A stretch of DNA of 33,975 nucleotides from Cytophagaceae bacterium (GCA_002712765.1 PAUP01000051.1:1-33975), one strand, 5' to 3'; shown: positions 17,670 to 26,796, numbered from the stretch's first letter. The notes: generated by a model from the sequence alone, not told the origin. Numbers and translations: made by a program.

Positions 17670-18647
17670 TTACTGTTTTGAAAAACGCATTGAACTTTGG
17701 GTGCTGCCAAAACCACAACCCCCATCAAATCCGAGATAACCTTCGGTAACATTAAGTATAAAAACGCTGTCGTCATTAGGATTGGCAGTGTTTGCCGTCG
17801 CTCCGGGACCAATGAGTATAGGCGGTGAGAAAAAATTGCAGTAGCCTTCAAAGCTGGTAAACTGATGTTTACCAAAATGGATTTGATCACAAGCTACGGT
17901 GAACAGGAAAAATTTTGGTTTTTCGGCTAGTGGATGCGATAAGCCATAATAGCTTTCAAAAATTCTAACATTAGGAGAATGGCCTTTTACAATGCGTACT
18001 GTTTCGGTTTGATCGGTAATAAAAGTAACCCCAAAAGGACCACGCTCGATATAAGAAATTTGATACACCCCTGTAAAGGCGGCAGGTTCAATGGCGTCTG
18101 CCACTTGTACGGTATACACATAAGGAGAACTAAAGCTCGACCCTAATCCAATCACCCAAGAACTGCCATCTCCTTCTGTAAAATGTCTTCCATCGGTCAA
18201 GTGAATATCTAATCGTATAATAAATTGATCGGTACAGTGTAGGGCATCCATGTCTAGATCCAAGGTACTAAGCAACATCGACAAGGGTACCTCCAAAGTA
18301 GTACGAGGCAGTCCCACAGGACCGTTTTCAAAGTCTTCAGGCCCCAAGGTTTTTATCAGTACCTCGACCTTGTTTTCCAGACCGTTTTCTGGTGTCCTAT
18401 CTACAAATTGTGCGTATACATCCACGCGATCCATAAGATTTCCATCTCGCTCATCTTGTTCTTCCAAACGCACGCGAAACACAGCATTGGAATCACCCGT
18501 TAAAAAAGTGGTATTGTCTAATGCAATCGTGCGCAAGACCGCCCCTCGCTCTATAGTTTCTTCTATAACCACAGCTGCTTTCTGGTCGTCGTTACTACAA
18601 GCAGACAGCAATAATAACAAGATAAGGCAAAGGTAAAGGTATCTCAT
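17670..18647 (-). CDS. Paralogous lipoprotein, first gene of a four-member operon
   Basis: The 325-aa precursor has the clearest lipobox of the four (LSAC, Cys17), followed by SNDDQK. That acidic stretch resembles the export signal that sends Bacteroidota lipoproteins to the cell surface (inference). Shared marks are ETIERGAVLRT, EEQDERDGNLMDRVDVY, FVDRTPENG, LHCTDQF, LTDGRHF, FTGVY, FGVTF, LIGPG (LLGPD in the others), NPNDDSVFIL, DGGC and RFSKQ. It is the promoter-proximal gene; upstream, a minus-strand TACTTTAG is a one-mismatch -7 box. Function unknown. Confidence 0.86.
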   Translation of the reverse strand: MRYLYLCLILLLLLSACSNDDQKAAVVIEETIERGAVLRTIALDNTTFLTGDSNAVFRVRLEEQDERDGNLMDRVDVYAQFVDRTPENGLENKVEVLIKTLGPEDFENGPVGLPRTTLEVPLSMLLSTLDLDMDALHCTDQFIIRLDIHLTDGRHFTEGDGSSWVIGLGSSFSSPYVYTVQVADAIEPAAFTGVYQISYIERGPFGVTFITDQTETVRIVKGHSPNVRIFESYYGLSHPLAEKPKFFLFTVACDQIHFGKHQFTSFEGYCNFFSPPILIGPGATANTANPNDDSVFILNVTEGYLGFDGGCGFGSTQSSMRFSKQ

Positions 18648-18740
18648 AGACTGTTTTTGTTTGCACTAAAGTACAAGACAAATCCCCCTACTGCGTTGAT
18701 ACCGATAAGATTTAACTACTAACGACAAAAACTTACTTAG

Positions 18741-18764
18741 TTTCTAACAATTAGTACTTAGAAA
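18741..18764 (-). terminator. Weak hairpin downstream of the thioesterase gene
   Basis: A perfect 7-bp stem TTTCTAA / TTAGAAA with a 10-base loop begins just past the thioesterase stop. A short T-run (TTTTTG) comes about 9 nt after it on the minus strand. The stem is AT-rich, so it is weak at best. Confidence 0.3.
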
Positions 18765-18767
18765 ACC

Positions 18768-19160
18768 TTAGTCATCTGTTAATCTGTCTTTTACATATTC
18801 TAACTTAGTCTTACCATGAGCCAAAGCCTTCCCTTTGGCATCAAGCCCAACCATAACAATACGTTCTATGGAGACTATAGTTTCTCTAGTCATCTTATTG
18901 CGTACTTCACAACGCAGGGTAAGGGAAGCAGTACCAAATGTAACGGGTTCAAGACCTATTTCAATAATATCTCCTTTTTTGGCGCTTGCGCGAAAATCAA
19001 TTTCTGACATATACTTGGTTACCGTACGCGGATTTTCTAGCTGAATAATCGCATAAAGCGCAGCCTCCTCGTCTATCCATTCTAAAAGGCGTCCTCCAAA
19101 CAAGGTAGCATTGGGGTTGAGATCTTCAGGTTTAATCCATTTTCTAGTGTGGAAATTCAT
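18768..19160 (-). CDS. Acyl-CoA thioesterase, YciA/hotdog family
   Basis: The 130-aa cytosolic protein is a single hotdog domain. The family signature is at residues 16-36, with NATLFGGRLLEWIDEEAAL containing the conserved Asp30. The middle strands (YMSEIDFRASAKKGDIIEIG) and ERIVMVGLDAKGKA follow the YciA pattern. Such enzymes hydrolyse acyl-CoAs to free acid and CoA; chain preference cannot be read. It has its own TATCTTTG -7 box 43 nt upstream, between it and gntP. It may therefore be independent of the gluconate genes. Confidence 0.9.
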   Translation of the reverse strand: MNFHTRKWIKPEDLNPNATLFGGRLLEWIDEEAALYAIIQLENPRTVTKYMSEIDFRASAKKGDIIEIGLEPVTFGTASLTLRCEVRNKMTRETIVSIERIVMVGLDAKGKALAHGKTKLEYVKDRLTDD

Positions 19161-19203
19161 AGGCGAAATGCGGTAATACCATCGTATGACCGACTTTTTG
19201 GTT

Positions 19204-19211
19204 CAAAGATA
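19204..19211 (-). promoter_or_regulatory. -7 promoter element before the thioesterase gene
   Basis: The minus strand reads TATCTTTG, an exact TAnnTTTG match in the 71-nt gap after gntP, 43 nt before the ATG at 19160. Confidence 0.4.
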
Positions 19212-19231
19212 CAAGAGTCTGAGTATTTGAC

Positions 19232-20581
19232 CTAAACCACAAACCATAAGAGGGTGGCCACCACTACCCCAACCAAGGCGATTAAGGTGGTCATCACAGA
19301 CCAAGAGGCAAAGGTTTGCTTTTCGGAAAGCCCCAAATATTGCTTGACTAGCCAAAAACCACTGTCATTGACATGAGAAAAAATTGTAGCTCCAGAAGCT
19401 ATAGCAATGACCAATACAGCTAATTGTGGTGCACTAGGAGCCGCTACCTCCAATATAGGCGCCGTAATTCCCGCCGAGGTAATCATAGCCACAGTTGCCG
19501 AACCTTGCAGTATTCTCACGATAGCCGCTACCAAAAACCCAAAGATAACTGGAGGAAAATATGCTGTGTTTAGGGATTCGGCAATCATCTTACCTGCACC
19601 GGTGTCTATAAGGATTTGTTTAAATGCACCGCCAGCACCCGTAAGTAAAATTATCACTCCCGCTGGATACAATGACTTGGTACTCACCGTTAATAATTGA
19701 GATTTTGTAAACCCTTTTCGAATCCCTAAAAAGTACCATGCCACTAGGTTGGCTATGATCAAAGCCACAAATGGATGTCCTAATAAGGAAATGATATAAC
19801 GCAATTCTTTGTTTAAGGCATCTTGATCGACCAAGGGGCTAGATACCAAGGTATTGCAAACAATTAAAACAATAGGAATAGCGATAATTAGTAAAATACT
19901 AGCCACCGAAGGTGCATTTTTAGGAATATCGACATTGGCCATAGCAGTTTCTGGTGTTTGGACATGCATGCGCTTTGCCAAGAAATTACCCAGTAATGGC
20001 CCTGCGATAATAGCTGCAGGAATACCAGCGATGGCTCCAAAAATGATGACGTACCCCAAATCGGCACCTAAAATATCGGCAACTGCAATGGGTCCCGGTG
20101 TGGGCGGAATAAAGGTATGCGTAATGGCAAGCCCTGCGAGAAGCGGGATGGCATATATGATTAACGATTTATTCGTTCGTTTTTGAAGGGCATAAATTAT
20201 AGGAACCAAAATGATAAAGGCAACATCAAAAAATACAGGAATGGCAATAATAAAACCAGTACACATGACAGCCCAAGGCGAGCGCTGTAGTCCAAATGTA
20301 TTGAGCATTTGAGTTGCGAGTTGTTGTGCCCCTCCAGATTGCTCCAAAATCGATCCAAAAAGCGCTCCAAGTCCAACGACAATAGCCACAAAGCCTAAGG
20401 TGCCTCCCATCCCATTCTTGACTGATTCCAAAATGGCTGTAGGTGGCATACCAGCAACGATTCCTACCAGAATACAAGCGATAAGGAGCGCCAAAAATGC
20501 TTGCATTTTTAATCTGAGTATTAGAAATAACAAGACCGAAATGCCCAATCCAATGGCCAAAAGTAGCTGAATGTCTATCAT
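19232..20581 (-). CDS. gntP: Gluconate:H+ symporter, GntP family
   Basis: This 449-aa inner-membrane permease has 12 or more spans. GntP-family landmarks are a GMGGTLGFVAIVVGLGALFG stretch early on, THTFIPPTPGPIAVADILGAD in the middle, and GSATVAMITSAGI and HVNDSGFWLVKQYLGLSE near the end. It should import gluconate or a related sugar acid with protons. The start is the ATG at 20581; an upstream in-frame extension to 20605 would overlap the previous gene by 25 nt. Its ATG overlaps the TAA of the gluconokinase/6PGDH gene by one base, so uptake and first metabolic steps are translationally coupled. No transcriptional regulator lies next to the pair. Confidence 0.94.
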   Translation of the reverse strand: MIDIQLLLAIGLGISVLLFLILRLKMQAFLALLIACILVGIVAGMPPTAILESVKNGMGGTLGFVAIVVGLGALFGSILEQSGGAQQLATQMLNTFGLQRSPWAVMCTGFIIAIPVFFDVAFIILVPIIYALQKRTNKSLIIYAIPLLAGLAITHTFIPPTPGPIAVADILGADLGYVIIFGAIAGIPAAIIAGPLLGNFLAKRMHVQTPETAMANVDIPKNAPSVASILLIIAIPIVLIVCNTLVSSPLVDQDALNKELRYIISLLGHPFVALIIANLVAWYFLGIRKGFTKSQLLTVSTKSLYPAGVIILLTGAGGAFKQILIDTGAGKMIAESLNTAYFPPVIFGFLVAAIVRILQGSATVAMITSAGITAPILEVAAPSAPQLAVLVIAIASGATIFSHVNDSGFWLVKQYLGLSEKQTFASWSVMTTLIALVGVVVATLLWFVV

Positions 20582-22500
20582 TATGACGCCTCGGTATTTG
20601 TCCAATCGGTATGGAAATTTCCTTCCTTATCTACCCGTTTATAGGTATGCGCCCCAAAAAAGTCGCGTTGTGCCTGAATTAAGTGAGCCGAAGAATTGGC
20701 CGTTGTAAAACCGTTAAAATAATTGAGTGCGGCACTTAAGGTTGGTATGCTGGCATGCGCCTTTAAGCCTTCAGATACCGCTTTCGCGAAAGCGGGATAT
20801 AACTGCTTCACCTGTGCTACCACAGTGGGTTGTAACAGCAAATGCGTCATGGCATCCTTATCAAAAATCCCGACCAATTCTTCCATCAATTGTGACCTAA
20901 TGATACAGCCATTGGTCCAAGTATGGGCGATACTTGATAGATTACTGTGCCATTGATAACTGCGACTAGCACTCTTTATGGTTTCGAAACCTATCGCATG
21001 ATTGATCAAACGCCCACAGTGATATGCCATCTTTAGGGTATCAACATCTAAAGTGTCTAAATGCGCTTTTGCTATATCATATTGAGTTTGAGCCGAAATT
21101 CGAACTATTTTTTGAGCCGAAATGTGACGCGCCATCACTGCACTAGCTATTGTATCAAAAGGCTGACCAAGGGCCAATGCTGCCGTAGTACTCCAACTGC
21201 CAGTTCCTTTTTGAGCAGCCGTATCTAATATAAGGTCTATAAGTGGAACACCAGCTTCCCGTTTTCTTAAAATAGGTACCGTAATTTCTAGTAAATAGCT
21301 TTTTAGGTGGGTCTTGTTCCAATCTTCAAACAAATTGGCAATGGCATCTAATGACATATTTTTATGAAAGCGCAGCAGGTTATATACTTCGGTAATAAGC
21401 TGCATTTCGGCATATTCAATTCCATTGTGGATCATTTTAACAAAATGCCCAGCCCCTCCTTTTCCTACAAAGTGACAACAAGGCTTTCCTTTAGCATCTT
21501 TGGCCGCGATAGCCTCCATAATAGGTTGTATTTGGGGATAGGCGTCAAGGGCCCCTCCTGGCATTATAGCTGGACCGTATAAAGCACCTTGTTCTCCCCC
21601 AGAAACACCTACCCCAAAAAAATGTATGCCGCGTTTGTCTAGCGCTTTACTACGTCTGGCACTATCTTGAAAATGCGCATTGCCCCCATCAATAACGATA
21701 TCACCTTTATCCAAGTGAGGAATCAATGCGTCTAATACCACGTCTGTCACCGCTCCAGCAGCAACCATTAAAAAAAGCATACGCGGCTTTGGTAAGGAAT
21801 TGATAAACGATGGCATATGATCAAACCCCTGCACATCTGCTAGTTCGGGATAAGCGTCGATAAATCTTTGAGCCACTTGTTCTTCTTTGTTGGGCAGATG
21901 TCTATTGTAGAGAGAAAGCGCTATATTTTTATTGGCAAAGTTGCGTGCAAGACTCTTGCCCATAACGCCTAATCCTATTAAACCGATGTGTTGTGTCACT
22001 AACAATTTGGCTTGTATTTGCTGCAAAATTGATGCTATATCCTCTTGAGCATCTATGACGATCGCATCTTGTGGAGGTTCTAAGATATCAAATTGAGAAG
22101 ATAAAAGTGCAGGATTAAAAAAATGATTTGTACGAGACATAAGGCGCTTGCGAATAAAAGACTGAGATGCCTTCAAAAAAACAAATTGTATTTTTTGTGC
22201 TATTTGTTTCTTAGCAATGTTACGCACTAGGCGATCGCGATAGGTTTGCTTTAAAGCTGAACAGGCTAACACAGCTCCTTTTTCTGACCAACTTACTATA
22301 TGATGCGCCAAAGATTCAAGCCAGGGTTCGCGATCTATATCTGTAAGGGCAATGCCCTTTGACATCTTATTGACGTTGCTGGCGGAGTGAAAATCATCGG
22401 CATCAAAAAAAGGAACAGCTAAGCGCTGTGCCAACTGGCTCCCGATGGTCGTCTTCCCAACTCCAGACACCCCCATTATGATAATAACTCTTGCTTTCAA
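20581..22500 (-). CDS. gntK-gnd: Gluconokinase–6-phosphogluconate dehydrogenase fusion enzyme
   Basis: One 639-aa polypeptide carries two consecutive pathway enzymes. Residues 1-165 are a GntK-type kinase: P-loop GVSGVGKT at 10-17, DADDFHS at 33-39, DREPWL at 56-61, CSALKQTYRD at 80-89. Residues 171-639 are a full 6-phosphogluconate dehydrogenase: Rossmann GLIGLGVMG at 173-181, substrate loop GVSGGEQGALYGPAIMPGG at 298-316, catalytic segment GHFVKMIHNGIEYAEMQ at 351-367 (Lys355), and a C-terminal AQRDFFGAHTY. The linker is only about six residues. It would turn gluconate into ribulose 5-phosphate. The start is TTG at 22500; the first in-frame ATG (Met9) would delete the strand before the P-loop. 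The next gene is gntP, overlapping by 1 nt. Confidence 0.95.
   Translation of the reverse strand: MKARVIIIMGVSGVGKTTIGSQLAQRLAVPFFDADDFHSASNVNKMSKGIALTDIDREPWLESLAHHIVSWSEKGAVLACSALKQTYRDRLVRNIAKKQIAQKIQFVFLKASQSFIRKRLMSRTNHFFNPALLSSQFDILEPPQDAIVIDAQEDIASILQQIQAKLLVTQHIGLIGLGVMGKSLARNFANKNIALSLYNRHLPNKEEQVAQRFIDAYPELADVQGFDHMPSFINSLPKPRMLFLMVAAGAVTDVVLDALIPHLDKGDIVIDGGNAHFQDSARRSKALDKRGIHFFGVGVSGGEQGALYGPAIMPGGALDAYPQIQPIMEAIAAKDAKGKPCCHFVGKGGAGHFVKMIHNGIEYAEMQLITEVYNLLRFHKNMSLDAIANLFEDWNKTHLKSYLLEITVPILRKREAGVPLIDLILDTAAQKGTGSWSTTAALALGQPFDTIASAVMARHISAQKIVRISAQTQYDIAKAHLDTLDVDTLKMAYHCGRLINHAIGFETIKSASRSYQWHSNLSSIAHTWTNGCIIRSQLMEELVGIFDKDAMTHLLLQPTVVAQVKQLYPAFAKAVSEGLKAHASIPTLSAALNYFNGFTTANSSAHLIQAQRDFFGAHTYKRVDKEGNFHTDWTNTEAS
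20780..20793. repeat. GCTTTCGCGAAAGC palindrome, copy 3
   Basis: An exact copy, perfect over 18 bp including flanking CC and GG, inside the dehydrogenase domain coding sequence, read there as AFAKA. Confidence 0.95.
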
Positions 22501-22718
22501 TGAATTGTCAATACTGTAGTTTTTGGTATCTTTAATGTGTCACTTCTACAAACGAAACTACAATTTTCTTTTTCAAAAAAGGAATCAATTGGAAACACGA
22601 TGATCTAAGGTAAGGATCAGCATATGTGTAATCTGGTTATAATTTTAGGAAAACTTTGTAACAAATTGACATAGCTTTAGTCTTATGACCACACATCAAA
22701 CAACAAAACATTAAAACT

Positions 22719-23468
22719 ATGAAAACAGTAAAATTACTAGCAGTAGCATTTTTTCTAGCCTTTGCAGGTATTAGCAATGCACAAACGGCAGAAGAAATCG
22801 TAGAAAACTATTTTGAGAACACTGGAGGGCTAGATGCCTGGAACAATATCAATGCCATGGTGCTTACAGGTCAGGCAGGAATGGGACCTCAGGAATTTCC
22901 TTACACACAATACGTGACCTCCGATGGCAAAATGGCCATTCAAATTAGCCTTCAAGGGCAAACATTTACACCTCAAGCTTTTGATGGAGAACAAATGTGG
23001 GCTACAAACTTTCAAACTCAGAAAGCAGAGGCTATGGATGCAGAGACTTCTGCCAATTTTAAAATACAGTCAAAAGACATGATTGATACCTTTTTAAATT
23101 ATAAAGAAAAAGGATACACACTAGAACTTCAAGGTAGCGAAACCGTAGAAGGTACCGATGCCTTTAAGATCCTTGTGACCAAACAACCCGTTATCGTTGA
23201 TGGAGAAGAAGTAGCAAATACAGCAACATTCTATTTTGACAAAGAGTCTTTTGTTCCTATTATGAGTGAGGCCGCGGTTACATCAGGACCACAAAAGGGT
23301 ATGATGACACAAACCTTGTACAGTGATTATTTAGAGGCAGGTGATATCTATTATCCTCATAGCTTAACTGTAAAGTTTAACGGACAGGTAGGACAAACAA
23401 TCAAGGTGGATGCCATCGAAATCAACCCAGAAATCGATGAGAACGTATTTTTGATGCCTAAGCAATAA
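22719..23468 (+). CDS. Secreted LolA-like / outer-membrane lipoprotein-sorting-like protein
   Basis: The 249-aa precursor has a clear signal peptide (MKTVKLLAVAFFLAFAGISNAQ). The mature domain opens TAEEIVENYFENTGG, followed by strands such as KMAIQISLQGQTF, DGEQMWATN and ATFYFDKESFVPI, and ends NPEIDENVFLMPKQ. This order (helix, then a curved sheet, then a final ENVF element) is the layout of the LolA-like family common in Bacteroidota. True lipoprotein carriage is not shown. It is flanked by a strong terminator. The 218-nt region upstream, shared with the divergent fusion gene, has no exact -7 box; TAGCTTTA at 22672-22679 is one mismatch away. Confidence 0.8.
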   Translation: MKTVKLLAVAFFLAFAGISNAQTAEEIVENYFENTGGLDAWNNINAMVLTGQAGMGPQEFPYTQYVTSDGKMAIQISLQGQTFTPQAFDGEQMWATNFQTQKAEAMDAETSANFKIQSKDMIDTFLNYKEKGYTLELQGSETVEGTDAFKILVTKQPVIVDGEEVANTATFYFDKESFVPIMSEAAVTSGPQKGMMTQTLYSDYLEAGDIYYPHSLTVKFNGQVGQTIKVDAIEINPEIDENVFLMPKQ

Positions 23469-23485
23469 CATAATAAGAAAAAGAT

Positions 23486-23511
23486 CCCCATTTTTTATGG
23501 GGCTTTTTTTT
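23486..23511 (+). terminator. Rho-independent terminator
   Basis: A perfect stem CCCCAT / ATGGGG with a five-T loop is followed by C and eight Ts, 18 nt after the stop at 23468. Confidence 0.92.
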
Positions 23512-23560
23512 AACCATCTAGGGCATCCATTGTGTTAGGATAGGATATTGGCTATTGCCA

Positions 23561-23610
23561 AATCGAGCCTGCGAGATTCACTACCAGACGAAGATTGCAG
23601 CGTTGGCTCC
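23561..23610. repeat. Degenerate single copy of the 45-bp repeat
   Basis: An ungapped alignment to the array 2 consensus keeps about two thirds of the bases, including CGAG at the left, GAG.TTCAC.ACC in the middle and GCAGCG near the right. It lies in the intergenic region 23512-23709, which otherwise shows only the upstream region of the propeller gene. Confidence 0.6.
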
Positions 23611-23709
23611 TATTGACCTACATACATGTAGCGCTTAATCAATTTTATATCTAACCACTCCAGACCTGTTGTAAGACTATAATAGGCATGGGATATATAG
23701 CAAAACTCT

Positions 23710-26700
23710 ATGAAAACTAAGAATATTTTTTTTGGATTGTGTGTGGCCGCTTTGAGCATTCCGATTCATGCACAGGAAATTAAGCTGAAAGGCAAAGAAT
23801 TATTTGGCGATATGACAGCCCGCCAAATTGGGCCAGCACTTATGTCTGGTCGAATCATCGACTTGGAAACGCATCCTGAAAATGCACAGGTCATTTATGC
23901 CGGTACCGCTGGTGGTGGCGTATGGAAGTCACAAGATGGTGGGGCGAGCTACGCTCCTATTTTTGACGACCACCTTCAATCTATAGGTCAAGTAGCCATC
24001 GATCCTACAGATCCCGATCAAACCGTATGGGTGGGAACCGGAGAAATCTGGACGCGTAATTCTGTATCGGTTGGAGACGGTCTCTACAAATCTACAGATG
24101 GTGGGGCCAACTGGAACAAGATTACTGGCTTTGACAATAGTGAACGAATCTCTAGTATAGAAATACATCCCGAAGATGGCGATACAGTTTACGTTGGGGT
24201 TTTGGGGGCGTTATGGAGTGATAGCGAAGACCGCGGTGTCTATAAGACCACCGATGGAGGTAAAACCTGGAACAAGGTTTTATATATTGATAAAGACACA
24301 GGCGTGGCCGATTTAATTATGGATCCTTCAAATCCTGATGTGCTCTATGCCTCTATGTGGGAACACCGTCGTACAGCTTGGAATTTCAACTCTGGTGGTG
24401 AAAAGTCAGGTCTTTACAAATCTACCGATGGCGGTGCTACTTGGAATAAGATTCACAATGGATTCCCTGAAGGAAAACTGGGACGTATTGGTGTGGCTGT
24501 AGCCCCATCAAATCCTGAACGAGTATACGCGGTTGTAGAATCTGAAAAAGATGAAGATAAAGGCTTGTATCGCTCTGAAGACGGAGGTGCAAGTTGGAAA
24601 CAAACCAACAATGACTTTTCATTAACCGTACGTCCATTCTATTTTTCAAAGATTGTTGTAGACCCAAAAAATCCTGATGTTATTGTCAAAGGAGGATTGA
24701 GTGGCTCTATCTCTAGAGACGGAGGAAATACGTTTAAAGCGCTAGGAAATATGCATTCTGACATCCACGATATCGTATTTGATATCAACAATTCGGACAT
24801 GATGCATGTGGGTACCGATGGGGGTGTATATCGTTCTTGGAATGGTGGTACGACCATGGAAATAGTAGACAATTTGCCACTTTCGCAATTCTATCACATC
24901 AGTGTAGACGATGCTACACCTTATCGCATATACGGTGGCTTACAAGATAATGGCTCTTGGTATGGTCCTTCTTCTTCACCTGGTGGAATCGAAGCTAGAG
25001 ACTGGGTACGTGTAGGTGTAGGTGATGGATTTAGAGTTTTAAAACACCCCACCAAAGAGATCTTATATTCAGAAATGCAAGGTGCAGAAAATGTATGGCG
25101 TTATGATATGGAGCGTAATTACACAAAAAACGTAAAGCCCCTACCCGCCAAAAACAGTGCCGATCTTAGATTTAATTGGAATGCTCCTATGGCCGTGAGC
25201 GTACATCAGCCCGATCGTTTTTATATGGGAAGCCAATTTTTGCACCGAAGTGAAGACATGGGAGATACCTGGAAAGTGATCTCTCCTGATTTGACAACCA
25301 ATGACCCTGCTAAGCAGGATAAAAATTCTGGAGGTTTATCTGCCGATAATTCTGGAGCCGAAACCCATACGACTATCTTTACCATAGCCGAATCGCCTCT
25401 AAACGAAAACGTAATTTGGGTAGGTACCGATGACGGAAACGTACAACTCACCAAAGACGGTGGGCAAAACTGGACCAATGTCGTTGCCAATGTACCTGGA
25501 TTACCAGCCCATACGTGGGTGTATCATATTGAGGCTAGTGTACATGGCGAGGGTACCGCCTATGCTGTTTTTGATGGTCATGCCAGTGGTGATATGACAC
25601 CCTATGTGTATAAAACCACTGATTACGGTCAAAGCTGGAAAAGTTTGGTAACAGATGATCTTAAAATGTTTGCTCGTAACATTCAAGAAGATTATGAAAA
25701 CGAAAATCTATTGTTCTTAGGTGCCGAAGACGGCTTGTATATTACCGTAGATGGCGGTCAAAACTGGTCTCATTTTACCAATAATTTCCCTCCAGTAGCC
25801 GTGCATTTTTTAGATCTTCAAAAGCAAACCAATGATTTGGTAGCTGGAACGCATGGTCGTGGGGTAATCATCGTTGATGACATCAGTATTTTACGTGATG
25901 TCAAGCCAGAAATATTATATAAAGACGTTCACTTTTTTGATGTAGAACCAGGTGTAATGGTCGAAGAAGGTGGCTTTGGCGGCGGCAGTACCGAATTGCA
26001 ATTTGTAGGCCCTAACCCAGGGACTTCGGTGGCGATTAAGTATTACCTTAAAAAGCGTCATACCTTTGGTAAAATGGCACTCGAAATTCAAGACATGCAA
26101 GGCAATACCATCACCGAGTTAGGCGCAGGTAAATCAAAAGGGATAAATATCGTAACTTGGAATTATACGTCCAAACCGCCTAAAATGGCCGCTGCCAAGA
26201 CCTTTGCTTTTGGTGGTTTTACCCCAGTTCGAGTTCCGGCAGGTACCTACAAAGCTGTTTTGACCAAAGGCAAAAAAACCTACGAAACCACCTTTGAGGT
26301 AAAAAATGATCCAAAATCATTTATCTCGGCCAAAGAAAGAGAGGCACAATATAAAACAAGTAGACAATTATTTGACGTGCAAGAAGATCTGGCCTATATG
26401 GTTTATCAGATCAATCATATCATGACCAAAGCCAAGGATGCCATAAACGCCAACAACAAGGCCAAAAAAGTGGCACAACCGCTAATAGATGAGCTCGATG
26501 CACTCAAAAATACACTAGTAGTCACTACAGGAGACAATTATGTAGGGACAGCCCCACCACAGCTTCGCGAAAAATTAAGCGCGCTTTACAGTGATGTCGC
26601 TGCCAATTTTGAAGCACCAAGTGCCGCACAAATCGAAAACATTAATTTATTGATGGCACGTTTTAACGAGGCAAAGCAAAGCTTTGAGACTATAAAGAAA

Positions 26701-26796
26701 AAACGTTTGACCAAGTTTGAAAAGTACTTGGCCAAATCTGAGATGCAACCCATCGAGTTTCAAACCAAAGAAGAATTTGTAGATACCAAAGAGTAG
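23710..26796 (+). CDS. Large secreted Asp-box (BNR/VPS10-like) beta-propeller protein
   Basis: The 1028-aa precursor has a signal peptide ending HAQ at residue 22. About ten Asp-box motifs (S/T-x-D-G-G-x-x-W/F) follow, for example SQDGGASY at 74-81 and STDGGANW at 128-135, then TTDGGKTW, STDGGATW, SEDGGASW, SRDGGNTF, TKDGGQNW, TTDYGQSW and TVDGGQNW. They imply one or two sortilin/VPS10-like propellers over about 40-730. The remainder has a beta domain with an isoleucine/valine-rich segment and a charged helical C-terminus. Such proteins are often labelled glycosyl hydrolases, but Asp boxes are structural, so no activity is claimed. No T9SS sorting domain is seen. A terminator follows. Confidence 0.88.
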   Translation: MKTKNIFFGLCVAALSIPIHAQEIKLKGKELFGDMTARQIGPALMSGRIIDLETHPENAQVIYAGTAGGGVWKSQDGGASYAPIFDDHLQSIGQVAIDPTDPDQTVWVGTGEIWTRNSVSVGDGLYKSTDGGANWNKITGFDNSERISSIEIHPEDGDTVYVGVLGALWSDSEDRGVYKTTDGGKTWNKVLYIDKDTGVADLIMDPSNPDVLYASMWEHRRTAWNFNSGGEKSGLYKSTDGGATWNKIHNGFPEGKLGRIGVAVAPSNPERVYAVVESEKDEDKGLYRSEDGGASWKQTNNDFSLTVRPFYFSKIVVDPKNPDVIVKGGLSGSISRDGGNTFKALGNMHSDIHDIVFDINNSDMMHVGTDGGVYRSWNGGTTMEIVDNLPLSQFYHISVDDATPYRIYGGLQDNGSWYGPSSSPGGIEARDWVRVGVGDGFRVLKHPTKEILYSEMQGAENVWRYDMERNYTKNVKPLPAKNSADLRFNWNAPMAVSVHQPDRFYMGSQFLHRSEDMGDTWKVISPDLTTNDPAKQDKNSGGLSADNSGAETHTTIFTIAESPLNENVIWVGTDDGNVQLTKDGGQNWTNVVANVPGLPAHTWVYHIEASVHGEGTAYAVFDGHASGDMTPYVYKTTDYGQSWKSLVTDDLKMFARNIQEDYENENLLFLGAEDGLYITVDGGQNWSHFTNNFPPVAVHFLDLQKQTNDLVAGTHGRGVIIVDDISILRDVKPEILYKDVHFFDVEPGVMVEEGGFGGGSTELQFVGPNPGTSVAIKYYLKKRHTFGKMALEIQDMQGNTITELGAGKSKGINIVTWNYTSKPPKMAAAKTFAFGGFTPVRVPAGTYKAVLTKGKKTYETTFEVKNDPKSFISAKEREAQYKTSRQLFDVQEDLAYMVYQINHIMTKAKDAINANNKAKKVAQPLIDELDALKNTLVVTTGDNYVGTAPPQLREKLSALYSDVAANFEAPSAAQIENINLLMARFNEAKQSFETIKKKRLTKFEKYLAKSEMQPIEFQTKEEFVDTKE

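Noticed and set aside
17669-17890. 74-residue N-terminal extension of the second lipoprotein paralogue.
   Set aside because: It lies entirely over the end of the preceding paralogue. The internal ATG at 17668 gives a standard lipoprotein leader aligned with the other three.
20582-20605. Eight-residue N-terminal extension of GntP.
   Set aside because: It overlaps the fusion gene. The ATG at 20581 forms the TAATG coupling seen also in the lipoprotein operon.
23710-26796. Assignment of the Asp-box protein as a sialidase or other glycosyl hydrolase.
   Set aside because: Asp boxes are structural. The sialidase arginine triad context and other catalytic motifs were not found.
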